From contig NZ_JABWGO010000001.1 of assembly GCF_013363995.1 (NCBI RefSeq), positions 1,807,222 through 1,871,221 on the forward strand: a DNA stretch of 64,000 nucleotides, given 5' to 3'. This DNA is from Nonomuraea rhodomycinica. Lineage in GTDB: Bacteria; Actinomycetota; Actinomycetes; Streptosporangiales; Streptosporangiaceae. Below are positions 15,690-23,923 of this stretch, piece by piece. The notes beneath the pieces are model-generated. The model was not told the origin of the DNA and searched no databases. It was given only the letters and a program-made list of their open reading frames with translations. The translations under genes and the position numbers were made by a program. Each line of letters opens with the position of its first letter. Position 1 is the stretch's first letter.

Positions 15690-17412
15690 CCCGCTCACCG
15701 CGGACGTGCTGCGCAACGCCCTCGTGGTCGCCGCCGAGGAGGCGAGCATCGTGGTGGTCCGCTCGGCCTACTCGACGTTCATCGTCGAGGGCTCGGACGC
15801 CTCCGCCGCCCTCCTCGACGCCGAGGGGCGGCTGATCGCCCAGTCCATGGCCACGACCCTCATGAACAGCATGGCCCTCAAGGTCGCCCTGCCCGAGCTG
15901 GTCGCGGACGTCCCGCTCGATGCCATGCGGCCGGGCGAGGTGTACGTGCTCAACGACGCCTACCGGGGCGGGGTCCACACCAACGACCTGCTCGTCTACC
16001 GTCCCGTCTTCGTCGGCGGGCGGCCCGCGTACTTCACCGCCACCATGATCCACGTCTCGGACCTGGGCGGGCTGTCGGCGGGCGGCATGGCGCCGCTGGC
16101 CACCGACATCTTCCTCGAAGGGCTCCAGCTCCCGCCGATCCGCCTGGCGACGTCCGCCGGGATCGAGCCGGCGGTCGAGGCGATCCTGCGCGCCAACAGC
16201 CGTACCCCGGACAAGGTCATGGGCGACGTGCGGGCGCTGATCGCCGGCACGGCGGTGGCCGCCGCCCGGCTCGCCGCGCTGGTCGAGGAGTACGGCGCGG
16301 CGGGCCTGGCCGAGGGCGTCGAGGCGTACCTCGACTACACGGAGGCCCGCACCCGGGCGGCGCTGGCGGAGCTGCCGGCGGGGCGGTTCGCGGCGTCGTA
16401 CCCGATCGACGACGACGGCATCGACCTCGCCACCCCGCGCCACGTCCGGGTCGCCCTCACGCTGCCCGGGCCGGACGCGGCGCGGACCGGCGCGGTGGCG
16501 GACTTCGCGGGCACCGACCCGCAGGTGCCGGCGGCGATCAACGCGTCGGCGTCGCAGTCGCTCGCGGCGGCGGTCTTCGCGGTGCGCTGCTTCCTCGACC
16601 CGGCCATCCCCATGAACGACGGCTGCCTGCGCGCCATCGACGTGCGGCTGCCCGCCGGGTCGCTGCTCGACGCCCGCTCCCCCCATCCGTGCGGCGGCCG
16701 GTACGTGCCGATCTACGCCGCCATGGAGGCCGTCTTCCAGGCGTTGTCGGACGCGGTGCCGGAGCGGGCGATCGCGGCGAGCGGGATCCTGCAGCCGTTC
16801 TCGATCGCGGCCGTGGGGGCGCCGTACTGGATCCACCTGGCGTACGACTTCGGCGGGGTGGGCGCCCGGCGCGGGCTCGACGGGCCGGACGCGACGGGCG
16901 TGCACTTCGGGATCGGCCGCAACTCGGTGCCCCAGGCGGAGCCGGTGGAGAGCCGCTGCCCGCTGCTGGTGGAGTCGGTCGAGACCATCCCCGACTCGGG
17001 AGGGCCGGGCCGGTACCGCGGCGGGCTCGGGTCGCGCACAGTGTACCGGTTCCTGGCGGACTGCCACGTGACGACGCGCGGCGACCGGCTGCGCCTGGCC
17101 CCTCCGGGCCGGGACGGCGGCCTGCCGGGGCGCCTCGGCGGCTTCTACCGGCGCCGCCAGGACGGGACGCTGGAGCGGCTGGCGTCGAAGGTGAACAACG
17201 TCCGGTTCGCGGCCGGGGAGGCGTTCGTGGTGGAGACGACGGGGGGCGGCGGGATCGGCTCGCCGCTGGAACGGAACCTGGCGGAGGTGGAGGAGGATCT
17301 GCGGGCGGGCCGCGTCACGTCGCGCGGGGCCACCGAGGATTACGGGGTCCGGGTCGGCGCGGACGGCACGCTCAGCCGCGACGCCTCACGAGGTCGGCCG
17401 GGTCGAAGCTGA
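15682..17412 (+). CDS. hyuB: Hydantoinase/oxoprolinase subunit B
   Basis: 576 residues starting at ATG 15682, inside the end of hyuA. Hydantoinase B features: an N-terminal EEASIVVVRSAYSTFIVEGSD-like segment, NDAYRGGVHTNDLL, IHVSDLGG, and a Gly-rich PHPCGGRYVP segment. It forms the heteromeric ATP-dependent amidohydrolase/carboxylase with HyuA. The 3' end overlaps the convergent Uma2 gene by 41 bases. Confidence 0.93.
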   Translation: MSDPLTADVLRNALVVAAEEASIVVVRSAYSTFIVEGSDASAALLDAEGRLIAQSMATTLMNSMALKVALPELVADVPLDAMRPGEVYVLNDAYRGGVHTNDLLVYRPVFVGGRPAYFTATMIHVSDLGGLSAGGMAPLATDIFLEGLQLPPIRLATSAGIEPAVEAILRANSRTPDKVMGDVRALIAGTAVAAARLAALVEEYGAAGLAEGVEAYLDYTEARTRAALAELPAGRFAASYPIDDDGIDLATPRHVRVALTLPGPDAARTGAVADFAGTDPQVPAAINASASQSLAAAVFAVRCFLDPAIPMNDGCLRAIDVRLPAGSLLDARSPHPCGGRYVPIYAAMEAVFQALSDAVPERAIAASGILQPFSIAAVGAPYWIHLAYDFGGVGARRGLDGPDATGVHFGIGRNSVPQAEPVESRCPLLVESVETIPDSGGPGRYRGGLGSRTVYRFLADCHVTTRGDRLRLAPPGRDGGLPGRLGGFYRRRQDGTLERLASKVNNVRFAAGEAFVVETTGGGGIGSPLERNLAEVEEDLRAGRVTSRGATEDYGVRVGADGTLSRDASRGRPGRS

Positions 17413-18001
17413 CGGGGAACGGGGCGTGCAGGTCCGCGACGGTGCCGGCCTTGTGCGCCATGGGTGGGCCGTAGGTCTTGCCGTCCAGTTCGTAGACGTA
17501 GACGGTGGGGCCCTCGTCCATCTCGACGCGCCAGTAGACGGGGATGCCGGCGGCGGCGTAGACCCCAGCTTTCAGCAACCTGTCCTGGGCCCTGCTGCTT
17601 GGGCTGACCACCTCCACGACGAGAAGGAATTCCTCAGGAGAGTACGTCGCTGCATACGTCTCCGTCCTGTCCACGGAAACGACGGCCACGTCTGGAACAT
17701 AAAGATCGGCATCGCTGATTCGAAGGTTCACAGTCGGCAGCGCCTCTACGCCGGCTGGCAGCGCGGCATCCTCCAGGATGCGGCAAATACGGTGGCTCAC
17801 ACGCTGGTGCATGCCGATGGGGGCAGGGCTCACCAGTAGGCTCCCATTGAAGAGCTCATAGCGATTCCCGTCATCCGGGAACTTGAGCAGGTCGTCGACG
17901 GTAAACGGTGGCACGCCTGGAAGGACCGTGCTCCCGGTGGTCGGTTCGGTCGTCGCCATCGCGGTCACCCACTCAGTGTCGCGGATCTCGCTCTCGGTCA
18001 C
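17372..18001 (-). CDS. Uma2 family endonuclease-like protein
   Basis: 209 residues from GTG 18001, which has a GGGGAAG ribosome site about 6 bases upstream (an internal ATG at 17959 is the alternative). Uma2 restriction-endonuclease-like fold: RYELFNGSLLVSPAP, a VPDVAVV strand, and EFLLVVEVVSPSSRAQDRLLKAGVYAAAGIPVYW with the PD-(D/E)xK-type D...E...K residues. Family members are common, multi-copy and of unclear role in actinobacteria. The start lies 21 bases after the cbiZ stop, so it may be read from the same transcript. Confidence 0.85.
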   Translation of the reverse strand: MTESEIRDTEWVTAMATTEPTTGSTVLPGVPPFTVDDLLKFPDDGNRYELFNGSLLVSPAPIGMHQRVSHRICRILEDAALPAGVEALPTVNLRISDADLYVPDVAVVSVDRTETYAATYSPEEFLLVVEVVSPSSRAQDRLLKAGVYAAAGIPVYWRVEMDEGPTVYVYELDGKTYGPPMAHKAGTVADLHAPFPVSFDPADLVRRRG

Positions 18002-18022
18002 ATGCTACTTCCCCGATTTTCC

Positions 18023-18724
18023 TCACTCTGTGTCATTGGCTCGCCACGTTTCGGCTCCCTCGCGGACCGCCTGGTGGACGGCTCTGGCCAGGCGGGCGCC
18101 CCAGGTGGAGCGCGGCCCGGCGAAGAGCTCCTCCGGACCCTCCTCCCGTACGGCCACGCACACCGCGTCCGAGGCCGTGCCCGTGCCCGCGAACCCCGTC
18201 TCCACCAGGGCCTGGGTCTTCGCCTCGGTCATCGTCATGACGGCGTTGACCAGCGCCGCGTCCGTCATCGCCACCGGTAACGCGGCCACGATGTTGATCG
18301 TGCCGACCGGTGGCCGCCCCAGCATGGGGGCCAGCTCGGGGTCGGGCACCCCTTCCGGGGCGGCCGCCCAGGTGGGGACGCGCAGTCCCACCGTGGCCAC
18401 CACCCGCACCCCGCCGTCCGAGGCGACGACGCGGCGCGAGACCGACGCGGCCGTCATCATGCCCACCCCCTCCCCCGGCGGCGCCAGGGAGGCCAGGTGG
18501 CCGGCCGGGTCCATGCGGGAGTAGCCCGCCACGACCTGGGCGTTCAGCACCCAGGCGCGGGGGCCGATGCCGCCGCCGAGCACCGCCGAGGAGATCATCC
18601 GCCAGCCGGGCCCGAACTCCCACAGCAGCGTCCCGAGCCGCGCCCCGTCCTCCTCGCGGAAGGTGAGCCGCACCCCGCCCGCCTCCTGGCCGAGCGTCAC
18701 GGGCCCCGCTTCGAGAGGGCTCAC
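18023..18724 (-). CDS. cbiZ: Adenosylcobinamide amidohydrolase
   Basis: 233 residues from GTG 18724, which overlaps the upstream ATPase stop as GTGA. Conserved CbiZ segments include SSAVLGGGIGPRAWVLNAQVV, GVGMMTAASV, TINIVAALPVAMTDAALVNAVMTMTEAKTQAL and GTGTASDAV. CbiZ removes the nucleotide loop side of cobinamide derivatives to give adenosylcobyric acid, letting a cell remodel foreign corrinoids. Its place as the last gene of a B12-riboswitch-controlled uptake operon supports this role directly. Confidence 0.9.
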   Translation of the reverse strand: MSPLEAGPVTLGQEAGGVRLTFREEDGARLGTLLWEFGPGWRMISSAVLGGGIGPRAWVLNAQVVAGYSRMDPAGHLASLAPPGEGVGMMTAASVSRRVVASDGGVRVVATVGLRVPTWAAAPEGVPDPELAPMLGRPPVGTINIVAALPVAMTDAALVNAVMTMTEAKTQALVETGFAGTGTASDAVCVAVREEGPEELFAGPRSTWGARLARAVHQAVREGAETWRANDTE

Positions 18725-19671
18725 GTCCGCGACCCTCCCCTCACCAGGTGGACGACGGGCCGGCCGTCGGGCCCCGGCAGCACCTGCACGCCGGCGCCGA
18801 AGTGCCGGCCGACCAGGTCCTCGGTGAGCACCTCGGCGGGGCGGCCCGCCGCCGCCACCCGTCCGTCCGCGAGCAGCAGCAGGGTGTCGGCGTACTGCCC
18901 GGCGACGGTCAGGTCGTGCAGCGTGGTGAAGACGGTGAGGCCGTCGGCGAGGCGCAGCCGGTCGACCAGCTCCAGCACCTGCTGCTGGTGGCCGAGGTCG
19001 AGGGCGGTGGTGGGCTCGTCGAGCAGCAGCACGGGCGCCTGCTGGGCGAGCGCGCGGGCCAGCACGGCGCGCTGCCGTTCCCCTCCCGACAGCTCGCCGG
19101 CACGGCGGGCGGCCAGGCCGGTGAGGTCCAGCCGGTCGAGCACCGACGCCGTGATCTCGCGGTCGTGGTGGCTCTCGCGGCCGAGGTACGGGATGTACGG
19201 GGTGCGGCCCAGCAGGGCGTAGTCGAACACGGTCATGTCGGGCGGCAGGGCCGGCGTCTGGGGGGCGTAGGCCACGAGGCGGGCCCGGTCGCGGGGGCGG
19301 AGCGCGCGGGCGGGCCGGCCGCCGAGCGTGATGTCGCCGTCGTGGGCGAGCAGGCCCATGACGGCCTTGAGCAGGGTGGACTTCCCGGCGCCGTTCGGGC
19401 CGACGACGGCCAGCCACTCGCCGGGCCGTACGGACAGGTCCACGCGGTCGAGGACGCGGCGCTCGCCGAGCCGTACGGAGACGGCCGCCGCGCCGATCAC
19501 CGGTCCCGGGACGGCCGCATGGACCCCGACGGCGGCCTCATGGGCGCCCGCGGCGGCCTCGGGCGAGGGCTCATGAGCGCCGCCGGCGGCGTCGGCGGAG
19601 AGGCCGGTGGAGGGGCCGGACGTGGCGGGGGGCGGCGCTCCGGGAGGGCCGCCCGGCGCGGGGCGGGTCAT
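18721..19671 (-). CDS. btuD: Corrinoid (vitamin B12) ABC transporter ATP-binding protein
   Basis: 316 residues from ATG 19671, overlapping the permease stop by 4 bases. The first ~55 residues are an Ala/Gly/Pro-rich extension absent from typical FepC/BtuD ATPases. Then Walker A GPNGAGKST, Q-loop YAPQT, signature LSGGERQRAVLARALAQ, Walker B VLLLDEPTTALD and switch His in TLHDL. It energises import with the adjacent FecCD-type permease. Specificity for corrinoids is inferred from the riboswitch and cbiZ. Confidence 0.9.
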   Translation of the reverse strand: MTRPAPGGPPGAPPPATSGPSTGLSADAAGGAHEPSPEAAAGAHEAAVGVHAAVPGPVIGAAAVSVRLGERRVLDRVDLSVRPGEWLAVVGPNGAGKSTLLKAVMGLLAHDGDITLGGRPARALRPRDRARLVAYAPQTPALPPDMTVFDYALLGRTPYIPYLGRESHHDREITASVLDRLDLTGLAARRAGELSGGERQRAVLARALAQQAPVLLLDEPTTALDLGHQQQVLELVDRLRLADGLTVFTTLHDLTVAGQYADTLLLLADGRVAAAGRPAEVLTEDLVGRHFGAGVQVLPGPDGRPVVHLVRGGSRT

Positions 19672-20849
19672 GGGGCGCTCCGGCGGGTCATGCGCAGGAC
19701 GCCGACGAAGAACGGCGCGCCCACGAACATGGTGACCACCCCGATGGGCAGCTCGGCCGGCGCGATCACGGTGCGCGCGACGACGTCGGCGAGCACGAGG
19801 AACGCGGCGCCGCCCAGCAGCGAAAGCGGCAGCACGATCCGGTACGAACCGCCCGCGAGCCGCCGGGCCACATGCGGGATGACGATCCCGACGAACCCGA
19901 TCAGGCCGCTCACCGCGACCGCGGCGGCCGTGGCCAGGGAGGCGGCGAGGAGCACCATGAGCCGTACCCGGCCCGCGCGCACCCCGAGGCTGGTCGCCTC
20001 CTCGTCGCCCACGGACAGCACGTCCAGCATCCGCCCGTGCAGGAGCAGCAGGACGGAGGAGACGGCGGCGTACGGCAGGACGAGGCGGACCTGCTCCCAC
20101 CCGCCGCTCACGTCCCCCATGATCCAGGAGTAGATCCGCTGCAGCTCCTCGACTTTGAACTGCTGGATGAACGTCTGGATCGCGGTCAGGAACGACGTGA
20201 CCGCCACCCCGGCCAGCACGAGCGTCGCCGTGCCGCCGGAGCGCCCGGCGGTGTTGCCCAGCGCGTACGCGAGGAGCACGCCGCCGAAGGCCCCGGCGAA
20301 GGCCGCCACCGGGACGGCGACGACGCCGGCGGGGACGAGCACGATGACCACGGTCGCGGTCAGGCCGGCCCCGGCGGCGGCGCCGAGCAGGTAGGGGTCG
20401 GCCAGCGGGTTGCGGAAGACCCCCTGGTACCCGGCTCCGGCGACGGCCAGCAGGCCGCCCACGACGGCCGCGAGCAGCACGCGGGGCAGCCGGATCTCGT
20501 ACAGCAGCCCCTGCTCGACGGGGGCGAGGCCGGAGTGGACGTCCACCAGGGGCAGCCAGTCGAGCGCCTGGAGCACCACCTGGCCGGGCGAGATGTCGGC
20601 GGCGCCGCCGAGCAGCCCGGCGATCATGGACACGGCCAGCAGCGCCGCCGCCCCGGCCAGCCACAGCGGGCGGGCCCGGGACGGCGCGGGCGGGCCCGGC
20701 GGGGTGTGCCGGGCGACGGGCCCGCCGGACCCGGCGGGCCCGGAAGATCCGCCGGACCCGGCAGGCTCGGCGGAGGACCCGGCGGGTCCGGAGGACCCCG
20801 AGGGCCGGCCGGTGCGGCCGGGGCGGCGGAGCGGCGCTGGCCGGGACAC
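19668..20849 (-). CDS. btuC: Corrinoid ABC transporter permease (FecCD family)
   Basis: 393 residues from GTG 20849, whose G is shared with the TAG stop of the binding-protein gene. The first ~60 residues are a low-complexity Gly/Ser/Pro/Ala stretch with GSSGPAG-like repeats. The rest is a FecCD permease with about 9-10 helices, containing RLPRVLLAAVVGGLLAVAGAGYQGVFRNPLADPYLLG (the family signature) and VSGLIGFVGIVIPHVARRL facing the ATPase. Coupled with btuF upstream and btuD downstream. Confidence 0.9.
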   Translation of the reverse strand: MSRPAPLRRPGRTGRPSGSSGPAGSSAEPAGSGGSSGPAGSGGPVARHTPPGPPAPSRARPLWLAGAAALLAVSMIAGLLGGAADISPGQVVLQALDWLPLVDVHSGLAPVEQGLLYEIRLPRVLLAAVVGGLLAVAGAGYQGVFRNPLADPYLLGAAAGAGLTATVVIVLVPAGVVAVPVAAFAGAFGGVLLAYALGNTAGRSGGTATLVLAGVAVTSFLTAIQTFIQQFKVEELQRIYSWIMGDVSGGWEQVRLVLPYAAVSSVLLLLHGRMLDVLSVGDEEATSLGVRAGRVRLMVLLAASLATAAAVAVSGLIGFVGIVIPHVARRLAGGSYRIVLPLSLLGGAAFLVLADVVARTVIAPAELPIGVVTMFVGAPFFVGVLRMTRRSAP

Positions 20850-21844
20850 TACGAGCCGGCCGCCTTGGAGACCGCGTCGCCGATCGTCTGCGCGAGGTCC
20901 ACGATGCGCGGCCCCCAGCGGGAGGCCACGTCGTCGTCGAGCGGGACGACCTGGTCGTTCTTGACGGCCTTGAGGTTCTTCCAGCCGGGCCGCTTGGCGA
21001 GGGCCTCCTTGCTCTGGCCGCAGCACTTGACGTCGGCGAGGAAGATCAGGTCGGGGTCGGCCTGGGCCACGAACTCCTTGGACAGCTTGGGGTAGCCGCC
21101 GGCCGCGCCGGGCGCCTTGTCGGCGATGTTGACCAGGCCGAACATCGCGTAGATCTGCCCGATGAAGGTGGAGGACGTCGCGGCGTAGGGCGTCTGGTCC
21201 AGCTCGTGGTAGTAGGTGAGCTTGCGGTCCTTGGGGGCGCTCGCGGCGAGCTTGTCGAGCGAGCCCTTCATCGTGGTGACGAGCTCGTCGGCCTTGGCCT
21301 GGTTGCCGGTGGCCGCGCCCAGGTCGGCGATCTCGTCGTACGCCTCGTCCAGCTTGGTCGCGGCGGGCTCCAGCAGGACGGGGACGTTGAGCTTGCCCAG
21401 CTCGGAGACGACCTTGTTGATGTCGTTGGAGACGATGACGAGGTCGGGCTTCTGGGCGGCGATCGCCTCGACGTTGGGCTTGAACCCGGACAGGTCGGTG
21501 CGGGGGGCCTCCTGGGGGAAGTTCGACTGGTCGTCGACCGCCACCACCTGCGGGCCCGCGCCGATGGCGAACAGGGTCTCGGTGTGCGCGGCGGACAGCG
21601 AGACGATGCGCTGGGGCCGCGCGGGGAGAGTGATCTTGCCGTTGGCGGCCTCGACGGTGACCGGGAAGCCGGCCGCGGCCGATGAGGCGGGGGCGGCGGA
21701 GCCGGAGGTGGCGGGGGCGGAGGTGGCGGGGGCCGTGGACGAGGGGGCGGTGGGGGCGGTCTGGCCGCATGCGGCCAGGACGAGCGTTCCCAGCAGCGCG
21801 CCCGCGAAGGCCGTGCGTACGGGCCTCACGAGTAGTCCTTTCAC
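20849..21844 (-). CDS. btuF: Corrinoid-binding lipoprotein of ABC transporter
   Basis: 331 residues from GTG 21844 (an internal GTG at 21829 is possible). Lipoprotein signal with lipobox LAAC near residue 26, then a Ser/Thr/Ala/Pro linker. The periplasmic-binding-protein type III fold is seen in PQRIVSLSAAHTETLFAIGAG, then VEAIAAQKPDLVIVS and RWGPRIVDLAQTI near the end. A single KCCGQS segment is unusual. The first gene after the B12 riboswitch, so corrinoid is the likely ligand. Translated upstream of btuC-btuD-cbiZ. Confidence 0.88.
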   Translation of the reverse strand: MKGLLVRPVRTAFAGALLGTLVLAACGQTAPTAPSSTAPATSAPATSGSAAPASSAAAGFPVTVEAANGKITLPARPQRIVSLSAAHTETLFAIGAGPQVVAVDDQSNFPQEAPRTDLSGFKPNVEAIAAQKPDLVIVSNDINKVVSELGKLNVPVLLEPAATKLDEAYDEIADLGAATGNQAKADELVTTMKGSLDKLAASAPKDRKLTYYHELDQTPYAATSSTFIGQIYAMFGLVNIADKAPGAAGGYPKLSKEFVAQADPDLIFLADVKCCGQSKEALAKRPGWKNLKAVKNDQVVPLDDDVASRWGPRIVDLAQTIGDAVSKAAGS

Positions 21845-21910
21845 ACTGTCGGAACCGAGAGACCCGCGATGAGCGACGGATCACCCTTTTCCACGAGGGT
21901 TGATGACGTC

Positions 21911-21990
21911 AGCGCAGAGGCAGGCGACCTGGCTATGACAGTTGCGGGACAGCGCCGGACTCGCACCGGACTTCGCTGCAACACTGCGCG
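21911..21990 (-). ncRNA. Cobalamin riboswitch
   Basis: Read on the minus strand, the leader has the conserved core GGTGCGAGTCCGG, then GCTGTCCCGCAACTGT, then the B12-box-like GCCAGGTCGCCTGCC (21919-21933). Closing stem P1 is formed by GCGCAG (21984-21989) and CTGCGC (21912-21917). The element ends 67 bases before the btuF start, and is expected to switch off the btuF-btuC-btuD-cbiZ operon when adenosylcobalamin is abundant. Confidence 0.9.
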
Positions 21991-22028
21991 TCGGACAAAC
22001 GCTATCAATGCTCCGGATCGACCCGAAG

Positions 22029-22886
22029 TCAAGGGGCGGCCAGTTGCGCCTCGGCCTCGGCGATGACGCGCTGGAGCCGCAGGCCGCGGGCGGCGTCGAG
22101 GGGGTGGCCGCCCTGCCGTACGGTGCGGGCGAACTCCTCGGCGACGACGGCCAGGGCGTCGCCGTCGTCGGGCACGAGGAGGGCGCTGCCCTTGCGGCCG
22201 TAGACGGCGACGGAGGTGGGCGGGGTCTGCCCGGACGCGGCCATGCAGAGGGACGTCTCGCTGACCGCGCCGCCTTCGTGCTCCAGCAGCAGGCCGGCCC
22301 AGCCGAGCGGGTCGCCGTGCGCGCGCACGCCGGTGACGGGGCCGAGCGCCGCGTCGAGCAGGTCGATCATGTGCGGCCCGACGTCGAGCAGCGCGCCGCG
22401 CTCCAGCCGCCACGGGGTGGCGAACGGGTGGTCGCCGAGCAGGACGCCGGAGATGTTCGCGGCGTGCCCGCCGAACGGCTCGATCTCGGCGCAGCGGGCC
22501 AGGAACTCGCGGGTGCGGGCCGCGTAGCGCAGGGTCAGCATCATCTGGGAGGCCACGCCGGCCTCGGCGATCGCCGCGGCCAGCCGCTCGGCCGCCTCCA
22601 GGGAGTCGGCGAGCGGCTTCTCCAGCAGCAGCGCCTTGCCGGCCTTGGCGGCCTTGACCCCCAGCTCGGCCTGTACGGCGGGCGGCACGCAGAACGCGAT
22701 GGCCTCGCAGGCGTCGAACAGCTCCTCGACCCGCTCGAACACGGGCGCGCCGAGCCGCGCGGCGGCCTCCGGGCGGCGGGCCCAGACGCCGGCCAGGCGG
22801 GTGTGCGGACCGCGGGCCAGCATGGGGGCGTGCGCGAGTTCCGCCCACGGCCCGGCTCCGACCAGTCCCACCGCCACCGGCTCCAT
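22029..22886 (-). CDS. Gfo/Idh/MocA family oxidoreductase
   Basis: 285 residues from ATG 22886; an in-frame ATG at 22913 would add nine residues. NAD(P)-binding motif GLVGAGPWAELAHAPML is at the very N-terminus, the catalytic-region Lys is in LLLEKPLADS (the EKP motif), and a C-terminal alpha/beta domain has DVGPHMIDLLDAALG (His and Asp typical of the family). Shorter than average (about 330). Substrate is probably a sugar, inositol or similar polyol, but is not deducible. Its start lies next to a 13-bp inverted repeat that may mask the ribosome site. Confidence 0.88.
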   Translation of the reverse strand: MEPVAVGLVGAGPWAELAHAPMLARGPHTRLAGVWARRPEAAARLGAPVFERVEELFDACEAIAFCVPPAVQAELGVKAAKAGKALLLEKPLADSLEAAERLAAAIAEAGVASQMMLTLRYAARTREFLARCAEIEPFGGHAANISGVLLGDHPFATPWRLERGALLDVGPHMIDLLDAALGPVTGVRAHGDPLGWAGLLLEHEGGAVSETSLCMAASGQTPPTSVAVYGRKGSALLVPDDGDALAVVAEEFARTVRQGGHPLDAARGLRLQRVIAEAEAQLAAP

Positions 22887-22888
22887 CA

Positions 22889-22945
22889 GCCCTCCCAAAG
22901 CCCGATTTTTCATGACCTTACGGGATGAGGGCGCTTTGGGAGGGC
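22889..22945 (-). promoter_or_regulatory. Inverted repeat overlapping the ribosome site of the Gfo/Idh gene
   Basis: GCCCTCCCAAAGC (22889-22901) and GCTTTGGGAGGGC (22933-22945) are perfect 13-bp complements. In the minus-strand RNA the proximal arm contains GGGAGGG, the presumed ribosome site 2-3 bases from the ATG at 22886, so a stem would sequester it. It could alternatively be a DNA operator. The loop is 31 bases and contains the alternative start at 22913. Confidence 0.45.
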
Positions 22946-22950
22946 GCGGG

Positions 22951-23035
22951 GGCTGCCTCACGGGTGCCGCCACGAGCGGGTGGCTGCTCACGGGTGCCGC
23001 CACGAGGAGGGGCGGCGGCCTCACGGGTGGTGCCC
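22951..23035. repeat. Three tandem ~30-bp GC-rich repeats
   Basis: CTCACGGGTGCCGCCACGAG occurs at 22957-22976 and 22987-23006, and a shorter copy CTCACGGGTG at 23020-23029, with a period near 30 bases. It lies in the non-coding gap between the SDR and Gfo/Idh genes. No coding or regulatory role is apparent. Confidence 0.6.
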
Positions 23036-23095
23036 GCCGTCCCCCGAGGGGCGGGGCCTCAGGAGGGGTGCGGGCATCCACCCCCGGCGCCAGGG

Positions 23096-23923
23096 CTACG
23101 GCGGGGCGAGGCGCCGCTGGTGCAGGGCGTGCTCGGGCCGGTGCGCCAGCGTGCCGCAGTCGATCACGACCGTCTGGCCCGTGATGCACCGCGCCTGGTC
23201 CGAGGCCAGGAACGCCACCAGGTCCGCCACGTCCTCCGGCGCGCACGCCCACGGCAGCAGCCGCTCGGCCTCCTTGTCGGCGAGCCGGTCCGGGCCGAGC
23301 GCCAGCCGGGCGGCGTCCGTGAGGACCAGCGCGGGGGCGACCGCGTTGCAGCGGATGCCGCGCGCGCCGTACGTGGTGGCCACGTAGCGGACGAGCCCGG
23401 TGAGCGCGGCCTTGGACGTCCCGTACGCGGCGTGGTCCAGGTCGCCGGTGAGGCCCGACACCGACGAGGTGAGGACGAAGGCGCCACCGTCGGCCATGCG
23501 CGGCGCGGCGTGCTTGACCAGGAGCATCGCCCCGCGCACGTTGACGGCCATGGTCCGGTCCCACACGTCGGCGTCGAGCGTCTCCAGGTGGTGGTCGCGG
23601 CCGTACACCTCGCGGCTGAGCGCCGCCGCGTTGGAGTGGACGACGTCCAGCCGCCCGTACGCGTTCAGCAGCTCGGCCACGGCGGCGGCGACCTGCTTCT
23701 CGTCCGAGACGTCGCAGCTGAGGGCCGTGGCCGTGCCGCCCCGGCCGCGGACGGCGGCGGCCGTGGCCCTGGCCCCGGAGGCCCGTACGTCCAGGACGCC
23801 CACGCACGCCCCCTCGGCGGCCAGCCGCGCGGCGCAGGCCGCCCCGATGCCCGAGCCCGCGCCCGTCACCAGCGCCACCCGCCCGTCGAACCGGCCGCCG
23901 GACGGGAACAGGCCGGCGCTCAC
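23096..23923 (-). CDS. SDR family oxidoreductase
   Basis: 275 residues from GTG 23923, overlapping the P450 stop as GTGA. Classical SDR: GAGSGIG cofactor motif, Asp after the second strand (VLDVRASG), NAA (VHSNAAAL), catalytic SSVSG with YGTSK (Tyr, Lys), and the C-terminal LASDQARCITGQTVVIDCG. Probably oxidises or reduces an alcohol produced by the coupled P450 or dioxygenase (inference). Last of four overlapping minus-strand genes. Confidence 0.92.
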   Translation of the reverse strand: MSAGLFPSGGRFDGRVALVTGAGSGIGAACAARLAAEGACVGVLDVRASGARATAAAVRGRGGTATALSCDVSDEKQVAAAVAELLNAYGRLDVVHSNAAALSREVYGRDHHLETLDADVWDRTMAVNVRGAMLLVKHAAPRMADGGAFVLTSSVSGLTGDLDHAAYGTSKAALTGLVRYVATTYGARGIRCNAVAPALVLTDAARLALGPDRLADKEAERLLPWACAPEDVADLVAFLASDQARCITGQTVVIDCGTLAHRPEHALHQRRLAPP

